From: Sporocytophaga myxococcoides DSM 11118
Lineage (GTDB): Bacteria; Bacteroidota; Bacteroidia; Cytophagales; Cytophagaceae
Reading direction: 5' to 3'
Assembly: GCF_000426725.1 (NCBI RefSeq)
Contig: NZ_AUFX01000011.1
Location: 1 to 64,000 of the forward strand
Length of the DNA stretch: 64,000 bases
Position numbers and translations under genes: made by a program. Shown one piece after another: positions 46,047-54,922 of the stretch; position 1 is the stretch's first letter, and each line of letters starts with the position of its first letter. The notes beneath the pieces are model-generated. The model worked only from the letters and a program-made list of their open reading frames with translations, ran no database searches and was not told where the DNA came from.

Positions 46047-46637
46047 TCAATTAACATATCCGTGAATCCATATCTCAGTCCTTTCTCCATCTCTCATAAA
46101 ATAAAAGCCTTCATAAATCTCATTCTCCTGAATCAAAGAGTCTGTATGAATAGAATAACTTTTCATTAAAGGCTTACCATTATTTTCCAGGTAATATTTT
46201 TTATCAGAAATGAATCTCACATAATTTTGATCAAAACCATTATCAAAGAAATTCTCAGCTATCCATTTTGCTTTGTTCAACAGATAAATACTGTCATTGA
46301 ACTTGGAATAATCAGTTCGGTATTTTGCCCAATAAGAAAAGTGATTGCATCCTCCAATGTGCAGGATCAGACTGTCTCCATCCTCCAGAGGAAGAATCGC
46401 TCGTTTTTCATTTTCATCCCAATGAAATTTAATAGTCGGATTAAACTTACGTATCGCTTGAGATGTAAACTTGAATGTACTAGTATCAAAGACACAATCA
46501 TCTGTTAATTCAATATTCTGCCTATTAATAGCAGACTTTTTCGTAACTACTGATTGTTCTTTCTCTTCTTTGCTTATTTTTTCAGAAGAGCAGGATATTA
46601 GAAGTAGGATAAATAGTAATTGTATAGTATGTCTCAT
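46047..46637 (-). CDS. Hypothetical lipoprotein
   Basis: A 196-residue lipoprotein. The ORF opens at TTG (46646), but the ATG at 46635-46637 gives MRHTIQLLFILLLISCSSEK with the lipobox Cys. After a Lys/Glu-rich linker come LTDDCVFDTSTFKFTSQAIR, KFHWDENEKRAILPLEDGD and a Trp/Tyr-rich part. No known family. First gene of a two-lipoprotein operon bracketed by inverted short repeats. Confidence 0.62.
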   Translation of the reverse strand: MRHTIQLLFILLLISCSSEKISKEEKEQSVVTKKSAINRQNIELTDDCVFDTSTFKFTSQAIRKFNPTIKFHWDENEKRAILPLEDGDSLILHIGGCNHFSYWAKYRTDYSKFNDSIYLLNKAKWIAENFFDNGFDQNYVRFISDKKYYLENNGKPLMKSYSIHTDSLIQENEIYEGFYFMRDGERTEIWIHGYVN

Positions 46638-46678
46638 ATTATTCAATTTAATTGGAGAATGACTACTTTTAATCCAAA

Positions 46679-46724
46679 GACCTCATCCCTAGTCCTTCTC
46701 CTAAAGGAGAAGGGAAAAGGGATG
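46679..46724. repeat. REP-like hairpin element, copy 1
   Basis: The element begins GACCTCATCCCTAG and contains the hairpin CCTTCTCC-TAAA-GGAGAAGG. Related copies occur at 53668-53704 and, inverted, at 53766-53802. Confidence 0.7.
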
Positions 46725-46824
46725 CAATATTTTAACAGATTGCTGTTATAATTTAAACAAGAATGAGAGAGTTTTTTAAACTTCAGATACGTCTTATGTC
46801 TGGGACGAAAAGAGAATGTATCCC

Positions 46825-46860
46825 TACTTAAAACTTATAACTTAATACTTAAAACTCAAT
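46825..46860. repeat. Simple repeat, inverted copy
   Basis: Reverse complement of the GTTTTAAGTATTAAG repeat at 45210-45245. It reaches the stop codon of the M3 peptidase gene. Confidence 0.7.
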
Positions 46861-48889
46861 TAAGCATTCCAGTTCTTCTAAGCAAAGCCTCAGGAGAAGG
46901 TTCTTTACCACGGAATCTTTTGTATAACTCCATCGGATGCTCGCTACCACCAGCGCTTAGGACATGAGTTTTAAAAAGCGTTGCAGTGTCTTTATTAAAG
47001 ATACCTTTCTCCTGGAAGAATTCGAATGCGTCAGCATCCAATACTTCCGCCCATTTATAGCTGTAATAACCTGAAGAATATCCGCCCTGAAATATATGAG
47101 AGAAAGAACAGCTTGTATTCGCTCCTTCTGCAGCTGGTAGAAGATCTGTAGCCTTTTGAAGTTCTTTTTCATAAGCTCCTACATCTTTCACATCCTGAGC
47201 CTTGCCTGAATGCCAGCCCATATCCAGCTGTGCAAGACCTACTTGTCTGACAGTCTGATAGGCTTCCATGAAGTTTGCACTTTCTTTGATTTTTTTAACC
47301 AGATCAAGAGGTATTGCAGCTCCAGTCTCATAATGCTTTGCAAATAAGTCTAGGCTGTCCTTTTCATATACCCAGTTTTCAAACACTTGAGATGGCAACT
47401 CTACAAAATCCCAGTAAACGCTTGTTCCTGAGAGACTCTCATAAGTTCCATTCGCAAGCATTCCATGCAGTGCATGACCAAATTCATGGAACAATGTAGT
47501 AACCTCATTGAAAGTAAGCAAAGAAGGCTGAGTTCCTGTTGGCTTAGTGAAATTGCATACAATAGAAACATGTGGTCTGACATCATTTCCATTTACTTTC
47601 TTCTGACCTCTGAAAGAAGTCATCCATGCGCCATTCCTCTTTCCTGCTCTTGGGAAGAAGTCAGCATAGAAAACTGCTACATGTTTATCCTGCTCATCCA
47701 ACACTTCATAAACCTTTACATCCGGATGATAAACCTGCACATTATTAATTTCCTTGAACTTTAAGTCGTATAATTTTCCTGCAACCTTAAATACACCATC
47801 AATTACATTTTCCAGCTTGAAGTATGGCTTCAACATCTCATCATCAATAGAGTACTTTTCCTTCTTTAGTTTTTCTGAATAATAAGATATATCCCATCTA
47901 GCCAGCTTTTCAGGTCCGCCAATAGATCTTGCATATTCTGATAGTTCTTTTAATTCTTTTTCTCCAATCGGTTTTGCATACTTAAGAAGGTTGTCGAGAA
48001 ACGCGCTAACTTTTGATGGGGATTCAGCCATTCTCTCTTCCAACACAAAATCTGCGTGGGACTTATACCCTAGCAGATTAGCTCTCTCATGACGGAGCCT
48101 TACGATATCCAATACAATCTTCTTATTATCATTATCATCACCTTTGAATGCTTTTGATCCGAAAGCATAGAACATTTTTTCTCTCAGTGCTCTGTCATCC
48201 GCATAAGTCATAAAAGGAATATAACTTGGGAACTGAAGTGTGAAGATCCAGCTGCCCTCTTTGCCTTTTTCTTTGGCTGCAATGGCTGCAGCTTCGATTA
48301 CAAATGGAGGCAATCCTGAAAGCTGCCTTTCATCAGTAACTTCCATGAAAAAATCATTGGTTTCTTTTAGAACGTGCTCTCCGAATAAGAGTGACAATTG
48401 AGACAAGTCTTTATCGATTTCACGAAGCTTAAGCTTTTTATCTTCAGACAGGTTTGCGCCATTGCGGACAAAACTCTTATAAGTCTTAGCCAACAAGGTA
48501 TTTTGTTCAGGAGTAAGAGTCAGTTTATCTTTTTTATCATAAACTGATTTGATTTTCACAAACAGTTCTTGATCCAACAAGATATCATTGGAATATTCTG
48601 AAAGCAGAGGAGAAATTTCTCTTGCAAGTTTTTGAATTTCATCGTTCGTCTCAGCAGAGTTCAGATTAAAAAAGACTGAAGAAACGGAGCTTACCAATTC
48701 GCCGCTTCTTTCCAATGCCACTATTGTATTTTCAAAATCAGGCACTTCCTTGGAGGCTGTAATCCTCTTAATATCCTCTTTTCCTGAAGCTATGGCTTCT
48801 TTTATTGCAGGAAGAAAATGTTCGTTTTTAATCTGATCAAAAGGTATTGTACCAAAAGGGGTATTATAACTCTGTAAAAGTGGATTCAT
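46856..48889 (-). CDS. M3-family metallopeptidase (oligopeptidase A / peptidyl-dipeptidase type)
   Basis: A 677-residue cytosolic zinc peptidase that degrades oligopeptides. Its zinc motif HEFGH is at residues 468-472 (TTLFHEFGHALHGML), with the third ligand Glu in the following helix (YWDFVELPSQVFENW). The N-terminal half is all-helical (NPLLQSYNTPFGTIPFDQIK). The C-terminus has FSHIFQGGYSSGYYSYKWAE and AGGSEHPMELYKRFRGKEPS, as in family members. No signal peptide is seen. Length is normal for Dcp/OpdA. The separation between OpdA and Dcp cannot be made from these motifs. Confidence 0.92.
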   Translation of the reverse strand: MNPLLQSYNTPFGTIPFDQIKNEHFLPAIKEAIASGKEDIKRITASKEVPDFENTIVALERSGELVSSVSSVFFNLNSAETNDEIQKLAREISPLLSEYSNDILLDQELFVKIKSVYDKKDKLTLTPEQNTLLAKTYKSFVRNGANLSEDKKLKLREIDKDLSQLSLLFGEHVLKETNDFFMEVTDERQLSGLPPFVIEAAAIAAKEKGKEGSWIFTLQFPSYIPFMTYADDRALREKMFYAFGSKAFKGDDNDNKKIVLDIVRLRHERANLLGYKSHADFVLEERMAESPSKVSAFLDNLLKYAKPIGEKELKELSEYARSIGGPEKLARWDISYYSEKLKKEKYSIDDEMLKPYFKLENVIDGVFKVAGKLYDLKFKEINNVQVYHPDVKVYEVLDEQDKHVAVFYADFFPRAGKRNGAWMTSFRGQKKVNGNDVRPHVSIVCNFTKPTGTQPSLLTFNEVTTLFHEFGHALHGMLANGTYESLSGTSVYWDFVELPSQVFENWVYEKDSLDLFAKHYETGAAIPLDLVKKIKESANFMEAYQTVRQVGLAQLDMGWHSGKAQDVKDVGAYEKELQKATDLLPAAEGANTSCSFSHIFQGGYSSGYYSYKWAEVLDADAFEFFQEKGIFNKDTATLFKTHVLSAGGSEHPMELYKRFRGKEPSPEALLRRTGMLN

Positions 48890-48968
48890 AAAATATTTTT
48901 ATGTTAATGATCGTCTAAAATAAATAATAAACTGAAATATTCTGGATAAGTTAACGAAGATTGGATAT

Positions 48969-50831
48969 TTATCTCCTTTTCAGATAAATTTTCTGTTGAT
49001 CAACAACGTGGATTTGCTTGAAAAAATCAACTAGCGCAATGTACTTATCTTTTGAAAAACTACCTTTGAACCTGATAGAGTGGCGAATATATAATACTTG
49101 ACCTCCTATTTGAATAAATTCCGTTTTGAATTTTCCGAATTCAGTATCTAAAATTTTCGGTTCAGGAAGATGCTCGATCATGTATCCTTCAGGGAGTGTT
49201 ATGGTAACGGTATCATGCTCCTGGAAGCTATAATCTAGCTGAATGTCATTAACTCGCCCTTCATTTGAATTAAAAGGATTTTTAAATCTTCTAAGGTAAT
49301 TCGGAGTAAAGGAAATCATATCTCCCGTTGTAGAAGCAAATTCCAATTCCTCCATTTCAACATCAAAAGTCATCGAAGGATAAATATCAGGAGTTTCCTT
49401 GATTGAATATTTCTTCACCGTTAATTCTCTTGAAGGATACTTGTCAAGCAGATATTGTTCCTGTTCTTTTTTATCCAATGACCTTATCCTTATCAGTTCA
49501 TCCATCATAACCCCAGAGTTTGTATATCTGGCACTACAAGCCATACCACCATTCTCTTTAACTAGTATAGAGGCCTTTATATGACTGATATTATTCTCAA
49601 GAGCATAAACAGGTGTATTTACCAATTTTCCACCAGAGGATGTAATAGCAAGTGCTTTCCTATCTGAATTATTTTTTCCAATATAACCAAATGGATACTC
49701 TTTACTGGTACATTCAAGCCAGACCGTATCCTTCTTTAATGGTACTGCAACAATTATATGATTGATCTGATAGAAGCTGGGAAAATCTTCGTATCTGATT
49801 ATTTGTTTTTTCCCATGCCCTATTTCAGTATATATTCCCTTTACTCCGATAACGCATAACATCGCATTCATATAATTGGACAAGCCTTTGCAATCACCAT
49901 ACTTATTCTGGTCAACATATGCAGCCGGGAAAGGCTGAACACCTCTTATTCCATCCTGAACACCGATATATCTTGTTGACTGTTGAAGATGTTTATAAAG
50001 TATACGAATTTTCTTTAGAGTATCAGGTTCTGTTTCGGTAAGGTTTAAAATTGTCTTTCTGGTATCTTCCGGAAGTTCGTTTCTGTTCTGCAGTAATGTC
50101 CAGGACCATTTGCCGAAGTTGTGCCAGGAATCCATAGAACCTGAATAACCATTATAGTTTATCTTTTGAGGTGTTATATATATTGAAGGTACACTTGTCC
50201 AAAAGGATGGAGCAAAGCTTTCTTCATAGATAGCCTGAACTGTTTCACTTTTCCAGGTGCATACATTCATATCACCTATAACACTCTTATGCTCCTTTCC
50301 TTCAAACTGATTTGTCTTATAAAGAAATTCTATTCCTTTAGCTGTCTTTACGGTTAATAGTGCCTCCCCTGTAGGTAAGCCGTAATCTTCTATAAACGGG
50401 AAATAAACACCAAGAAAAACTTTATAATCTACTTCATATTCATACTCTACAGTATAGGGATACTGATAATAGTTCAGTTCTTTGTATTTTACTTTATTAT
50501 CAGAATATAAAGTATAATATTCCTGAGCATGAAATTCTATCAGATCAGACTTTGACGCAGAGGAGACCTTATTTCCCAGCACATCCGTAACCAAAGCTTT
50601 AAAGGACTTAAGCTTTGAATCATTATCTGTGTTGATATATACATTCCCATACTTTTGTCCTTTAGCATTCAAAATCTGAATTCTGAATTTATACTTAAGA
50701 TGGACATTGTTTACATCCTTAATAGTATATTCAGCATGCTTATATACAACTACTGCATTGGGCAATCTGGTCGTCTGAGCAAAGCTTTTAAACTGAAAAA
50801 GAACAGTTAAAATTATTACAAGATATTTCAT
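48969..50831 (-). CDS. DUF3857 and transglutaminase-like domain exported protein
   Basis: A 620-residue protein with a signal peptide (MKYLVIILTVLFQFKSFAQ). The N-terminal DUF3857 domain covers about 30-225 (YTIKDVNNVHLKYKFRIQIL). The transglutaminase-like core has Cys in NKYGDCKGLSNYM and His in QINHIIVAV, then LECTSKEYPFGYIG, where many relatives have LD. The C-terminal part is beta-rich and uncharacterised. These paired proteins occur widely in Bacteroidota; function is unknown, probably in periplasmic protein or peptide handling. Its start overlaps the stop of the next gene upstream by one base. Confidence 0.88.
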   Translation of the reverse strand: MKYLVIILTVLFQFKSFAQTTRLPNAVVVYKHAEYTIKDVNNVHLKYKFRIQILNAKGQKYGNVYINTDNDSKLKSFKALVTDVLGNKVSSASKSDLIEFHAQEYYTLYSDNKVKYKELNYYQYPYTVEYEYEVDYKVFLGVYFPFIEDYGLPTGEALLTVKTAKGIEFLYKTNQFEGKEHKSVIGDMNVCTWKSETVQAIYEESFAPSFWTSVPSIYITPQKINYNGYSGSMDSWHNFGKWSWTLLQNRNELPEDTRKTILNLTETEPDTLKKIRILYKHLQQSTRYIGVQDGIRGVQPFPAAYVDQNKYGDCKGLSNYMNAMLCVIGVKGIYTEIGHGKKQIIRYEDFPSFYQINHIIVAVPLKKDTVWLECTSKEYPFGYIGKNNSDRKALAITSSGGKLVNTPVYALENNISHIKASILVKENGGMACSARYTNSGVMMDELIRIRSLDKKEQEQYLLDKYPSRELTVKKYSIKETPDIYPSMTFDVEMEELEFASTTGDMISFTPNYLRRFKNPFNSNEGRVNDIQLDYSFQEHDTVTITLPEGYMIEHLPEPKILDTEFGKFKTEFIQIGGQVLYIRHSIRFKGSFSKDKYIALVDFFKQIHVVDQQKIYLKRR

Positions 50832-52723
50832 TACTTCCTTTCTATAACAATTGGCTCGTTCAACTTAGAGATTACTTTATTGGTAAACTCTTTAAGAAAA
50901 CCGTAATAATTCTGAGGTATAATAGTCTCGGACATTTCCCATTTGATAAAAACTCTGATACTGTTCTTATCATTAACTGTTCTATAAATGAATTTTCCAT
51001 ACTGAATACCTTCATCCTGCAGAGCTATGGATATATTTTTAGGAACTACTGTGGCTGTGTCTCCTGGTGATAATTTTATGTAAATAGTATTATTAATATT
51101 ATAAGGAAAACCCAATTCGACGGGGAATTGTCTCTCTTTCTGTTTGTAGGGGTTCTGTAGTTCAAACAAATTCAAATTAAGAAACAGCTTGCCTGCCGGC
51201 CTGACAGAAGAAGAGTAATAGTGGTTTTCAGTATAATCTTCGTATTCATTTTCGAGATTGAGAAAAGAGGAACTATCTTTTTTGATCAATTCATTTTCCA
51301 ATGAGAAAACAGGCTCTTTAATAGTGTTATTTATTTTGTCTTCACGCTTTTCTCTGGCAAAATATCCGCTATACTTTCCGCAAAAGCTTATTTTAACTCC
51401 ACCAGGTTCTAAATTATAATTGACAAGATAGTTTTCTTTGCTCTCTGTAGGATAATCTATTTTTAACCATCGGCTATGAGCGCCATCCAAAATGAATCCC
51501 CAATAGTTTATATGATCTGAAGGTAAGAGATGATAATTGGAGCTACTACTTACTGCATCCAAAAAGGTATAACTACTATCTTTTTCTGAAACTGCAGCCA
51601 TGACATGGTTAAACTGATTCAAATGAGGAAAGTGTTTACTAATCTTGCCATGTTCTTTGGTTGATATTAAGAAAGGATTTGCAGGAATACCGGCTTCATT
51701 AAGCAGCAAGCACAATAATAGATTTATTTCCGATGAGCTTCCGGTTCTTGATTTTATGAGATCTGAGATATTTTGGTTCTTATACCAACTATAATATGCA
51801 GGTTTAAACTGCTGAACGAATTTGAAAATTTTCTTTACCGCAACCTCCCTAGAATCTTTTAAATCAATGATCTGAGCTAGAAGATCTTTGGCTACCCCAC
51901 TTTTAGTCAAATATGGTGAATAGTCTTCGGTAACTTCTGCTACAAGTTCATCCCAGGTTTGCAAGACACTTTGATTATTGACTCTACTATAATCATACTT
52001 TAAATAACTCTTCAATTGAAACTGAATCTGATTGATATAGTCTTTATAGCAATAGACAAAGTCTTCATGTTCATATCCGGGAATATTATTTAATGACCAT
52101 TTATTGTCATTGGGTGATGCTCCATTATATTTATCAAGAAGTAACTTGCCTGATAGAATGACATTGTATTCAAGATTTCTGGGAATTTCAGCTTTTAATT
52201 CACTATATATAGTTGGAATTTTATTCTGAAAATGCCAGTCTTTTAAAAAATAAAATCTCTGGTTTACAATGGTGTATTTATATTCTACGATGGAACCATC
52301 TTTTACATTCGGAAAGGTAAATTTCTTTTCTTTAACTCCTGGTTCCGGTGTCTGAGTAAAAATCTGATCTTTATCTATTTGCGTGACAACCGGAATACCA
52401 TTTTCAAAATTGATCGTCTGAGCTTTCAGGTTTTGGATGTCTTCCAGGTTATTCTCAATTGTATAAGGAATCTCAATTGTGGCATAATCCAGGCCTTTTG
52501 AATTAAGTATCTTAATTTTCCTATATATTTCCAGATAGATAAAATTATTGATAAACTTAATATCTCCAGTCTCTGCCAGCACTATTGCATTGGCCGAACT
52601 ATCAAAACTACAGACCTTTAATTGAATTTCTTCTTTACTTGGTTTTCCCCATTTTAAAGAGTGCTGACCCTGACTTGTAGCTGCTGTAAGCGTAAGCAGC
52701 AGTAGCGCAATTAACTTATTCAT
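50831..52723 (-). CDS. DUF3857-domain exported protein with degenerate transglutaminase core
   Basis: A 630-residue paralogue-type protein with a signal peptide (MNKLIALLLLTLTAATSQGQ). The DUF3857 part is about 25-215. In the transglutaminase region the place where the sister has GDCKG reads TGSSSEINLLLC, so the active-site Cys is replaced by Ser, while His (LNQFNHVMAAV) and Asp (YTFLDAV) remain. It is therefore probably not a working transglutaminase. First gene of a two-gene operon, with a good -7 box 73 nt before the start. Confidence 0.87.
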   Translation of the reverse strand: MNKLIALLLLTLTAATSQGQHSLKWGKPSKEEIQLKVCSFDSSANAIVLAETGDIKFINNFIYLEIYRKIKILNSKGLDYATIEIPYTIENNLEDIQNLKAQTINFENGIPVVTQIDKDQIFTQTPEPGVKEKKFTFPNVKDGSIVEYKYTIVNQRFYFLKDWHFQNKIPTIYSELKAEIPRNLEYNVILSGKLLLDKYNGASPNDNKWSLNNIPGYEHEDFVYCYKDYINQIQFQLKSYLKYDYSRVNNQSVLQTWDELVAEVTEDYSPYLTKSGVAKDLLAQIIDLKDSREVAVKKIFKFVQQFKPAYYSWYKNQNISDLIKSRTGSSSEINLLLCLLLNEAGIPANPFLISTKEHGKISKHFPHLNQFNHVMAAVSEKDSSYTFLDAVSSSSNYHLLPSDHINYWGFILDGAHSRWLKIDYPTESKENYLVNYNLEPGGVKISFCGKYSGYFAREKREDKINNTIKEPVFSLENELIKKDSSSFLNLENEYEDYTENHYYSSSVRPAGKLFLNLNLFELQNPYKQKERQFPVELGFPYNINNTIYIKLSPGDTATVVPKNISIALQDEGIQYGKFIYRTVNDKNSIRVFIKWEMSETIIPQNYYGFLKEFTNKVISKLNEPIVIERK

Positions 52724-52795
52724 TTTTAACTTAAATACTTTAAATACCTCCTAAAAAATAGACATACGGTTATAATGTCATTCAAAAGAATAGAA

Positions 52796-52803
52796 CAAAT
52801 GTA
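52796..52803 (-). promoter_or_regulatory. Bacteroidota -7 promoter box for the DUF3857 operon
   Basis: On the minus strand TACATTTG matches TAnnTTTG. It lies at the end of the T-run of the preceding terminator, so termination and initiation are almost contiguous. No clear -33 TTTG is found. Confidence 0.45.
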
Positions 52804-52851
52804 AAAAAAAGAAGGCTCTGATTGAACAAGTAAATGAAGCAATCAAGAGCC
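52802..52851 (-). terminator. Intrinsic terminator of the flavin-binding protein gene
   Basis: On the minus strand an imperfect stem (52851-52840 with 52824-52814, GGCTCTTGATTG with CAATCAGAGCC) is followed by TTCTTTTTTTTAC. Confidence 0.7.
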
Positions 52852-52894
52852 AGATTTCATATTATTTGATAACTGTTTAACTCACAAAGTTTTA

Positions 52895-53524
52895 TTATTT
52901 TAGATGATTCGGTAAAGGTATATTTATACTTGACTCATCAGGTATCGGCGCCAGTCTATTTGGTGGAATCGGAATAAGACCAGACCAGATAGGTAGATTC
53001 ATATCTTCTTCATCGTCACTTGGAGGAGCGTTTCTTACTTTTGCTGATGCTTCACTTATTTCAAAGGCAATAAGCATTGTTTTATTGACTTCACTTGCTT
53101 TCATAGGACGTAGATAATCCCAGCTTCCCGGCACCATTTTCTCTGTCAGTTTTTTGAAAAAATCAGCTTTACGCTCATAGTCATCAATGAGTTCGCTTTT
53201 GGAAAATATGACCACAGACCTGTAATTCACAGAATGATGAAATGCAGATTTAGCTACTACCAATGAGTCCGCCAGCATTACTGAAATACAAACCGGAGTC
53301 CCGGGTGTCAGTTGTCTTAAAAAATGACTTCCTACAGAACCGTGAATGTAAAGCTTGGATCCCTCCCTCACAAACGCTGTAGGAATGGAGTAAGGTTCGT
53401 TGTTTAATGAATAGCTGACAATGCAGAACAATGCTTCATCCAATATCGGGAAGATCACTTCTTCCGAATAATGCATACGCTGATTAGCGTATCTGCTCGG
53501 GGTTGTTTTTTCTGTCTTTTGCAT
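52895..53524 (-). CDS. Pyridoxamine 5'-phosphate oxidase-family flavin-binding protein
   Basis: A 209-residue protein with the split-barrel FMN-binding fold: RYANQRMHYSEEVIFPILDE, FCIVSYSLNNEPYSIPTAFV, KLYIHGSVGSHFLRQLTPGT, then LVVAKSAFHHSVNYRSVVIF and WDYLRPMKASEVNKTMLIAF. It belongs to the Nim/FMN-binding flavin reductase-like group of the superfamily and probably reduces a small organic substrate. Substrate unknown. Monocistronic. Confidence 0.85.
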   Translation of the reverse strand: MQKTEKTTPSRYANQRMHYSEEVIFPILDEALFCIVSYSLNNEPYSIPTAFVREGSKLYIHGSVGSHFLRQLTPGTPVCISVMLADSLVVAKSAFHHSVNYRSVVIFSKSELIDDYERKADFFKKLTEKMVPGSWDYLRPMKASEVNKTMLIAFEISEASAKVRNAPPSDDEEDMNLPIWSGLIPIPPNRLAPIPDESSINIPLPNHLK

Positions 53525-53667
53525 ATTGAAAAATTTAAACTCTTACAGCAACATATCATATGCTGCATAACATTTCATTAATAACTATTAAATAAATTGG
53601 AAGAATGCTTTAGTTCTCATTACTCATAAAGCTACCTTCAGAGGCACTTTGTAACATCCTCACTAAA

Positions 53668-53704
53668 GACCTCACCCTAAATCCCTCTCCTGAAAGAGAG
53701 GGAC
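53668..53704. repeat. REP-like hairpin element, copy 2
   Basis: Begins GACCTCACCCTAAA and contains CCCTCTC-CTGAAA-GAGAGGG. It is paired with an inverted copy at 53766-53802, so the two bracket a 60-nt spacer. Confidence 0.7.
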
Positions 53705-53765
53705 TTTAATGCTATGTTATTAGCCATTTCGGCTTTAAATTACATTTATTTTTCCGTAGACTGTT

Positions 53766-53802
53766 CCCTTCTCCTTCAGGAGAAGGGTTAGGGATGAGGT
53801 CC
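53766..53802. repeat. REP-like hairpin element, copy 3 (inverted)
   Basis: CCCTTCTCC-TTCA-GGAGAAGGG followed by TTAGGGATGAGGTC, the reverse complement of the type in copies 1 and 2. Confidence 0.7.
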
Positions 53803-53837
53803 ATTTACTTAGATAGGAGAACTAAAAACTTAATGCT

Positions 53838-53871
53838 AAAAAAAACACCTGCCGAAATTCGGCAGGTGTTT
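53838..53871 (-). terminator. Intrinsic terminator
   Basis: A 14-bp perfect stem (53843-53856 with 53858-53871, AAACACCTGCCGAA and its complement) is preceded on the plus strand by an A-run, which makes a T-run on the minus strand. It ends the MTHFR-like transcript. Confidence 0.8.
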
Positions 53872-53893
53872 CAAAATTTAGTAATTAAAATCT

Positions 53894-54814
53894 TTAAAAC
53901 GATGCCGTATCTGCAAGTATATTATGCTTGGGTTGTGCGCTTCTGTATTCGTTCCTTACCTTTTCAAACAATTCTACAGACGCTTCAATCTCTTCCTTAT
54001 TAATAGAAACACTTTCAATATTAAAACCTACCGGAATATTTTTATCCATTGCAAATTCATGCAGTTCTTTAAATATCTGATAGCTGACATCAAATGATTT
54101 TTGTAAAATATCTTTAGAATTCAGTAATTCATTTTCAACCCACTTAGGTACTGAAACTCCAAGCCACTTAAGGAATTCAAGTGTTTTAGGCGAACCACAT
54201 AAAGTCAAAGTGAAAATAATAGGTCTCATCTTTTCTGATGTTGTTTCGAAAAGATAGTAATAATCAGAAAGAAAGTTTTTTGAAGCCTCACTATGGTATA
54301 CAGCTTGAGAAATAAAGAATTCACAACCATTGCTGATCTTATTCTTCACTCTGAAGTGTTCATCATTTTTCTTTTGATGCCTTTCAGGAATCATAATACC
54401 ACCCAGAAGGATGTCACTATTAGCATTCTGACATAGCTGATACGCATCCTCCAGACTCAGTTGTACCTTTTGATTTTGTGAAGATGCTCCGACAAATACA
54501 TACTTTTGATTGTTACAAGCCTCTTTAAGCTCAGCCTCCAAAAGTTGTGGTGAGTAATTTCCTACAGACCTGAAAAGAATTTTAGGAAGGGTTAATTCTT
54601 TAAGATAAACATCTGCATATACTTTAGGATCCAGCGTAGGCAAAAATGGATAGGGTCTGTTATCTGCAATCCTGTCAGATTCATCCTGAATATCGTAAAT
54701 GATAAGCGCATCCGCTCCCAGGCCCTTAATCCTGCTTACCTGCTTCTCTGCAATTTCCAGAATACGTTCTTCTGAATTCTTTGCTTTAGGAGGAGTAATA
54801 CCGTATGTCAACAT
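53894..54814 (-). CDS. Methylenetetrahydrofolate reductase-like protein
   Basis: A 306-residue protein related to the FAD-dependent MetF/FAD-oxidoreductase TIM barrel: LTYGITPPKAKNSEERILEI, IKGLGADALIIYDIQDESDR, LFRSVGNYSPQLLEAEL, GGIMIPERHQ and CEFFISQAVYHSEASKNFLS. In true MetF the segment with N-x-F and T-x-R-x-G is more conserved, so it may be a paralogue with a different one-carbon or flavin role. No partner gene is adjacent except Lhr upstream on the same strand (gap 108 nt). Confidence 0.75.
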   Translation of the reverse strand: MLTYGITPPKAKNSEERILEIAEKQVSRIKGLGADALIIYDIQDESDRIADNRPYPFLPTLDPKVYADVYLKELTLPKILFRSVGNYSPQLLEAELKEACNNQKYVFVGASSQNQKVQLSLEDAYQLCQNANSDILLGGIMIPERHQKKNDEHFRVKNKISNGCEFFISQAVYHSEASKNFLSDYYYLFETTSEKMRPIIFTLTLCGSPKTLEFLKWLGVSVPKWVENELLNSKDILQKSFDVSYQIFKELHEFAMDKNIPVGFNIESVSINKEEIEASVELFEKVRNEYRSAQPKHNILADTASF

Positions 54815-54922
54815 TTAGTTTCTGGTGGTTCTTGATCTATAAAAGCTAAAAGTAACAAATAAATTTATTAAATCAGAATACCAATTGTTTAGTTTACCAA
54901 AAATTAACTCATATACAGTAAA

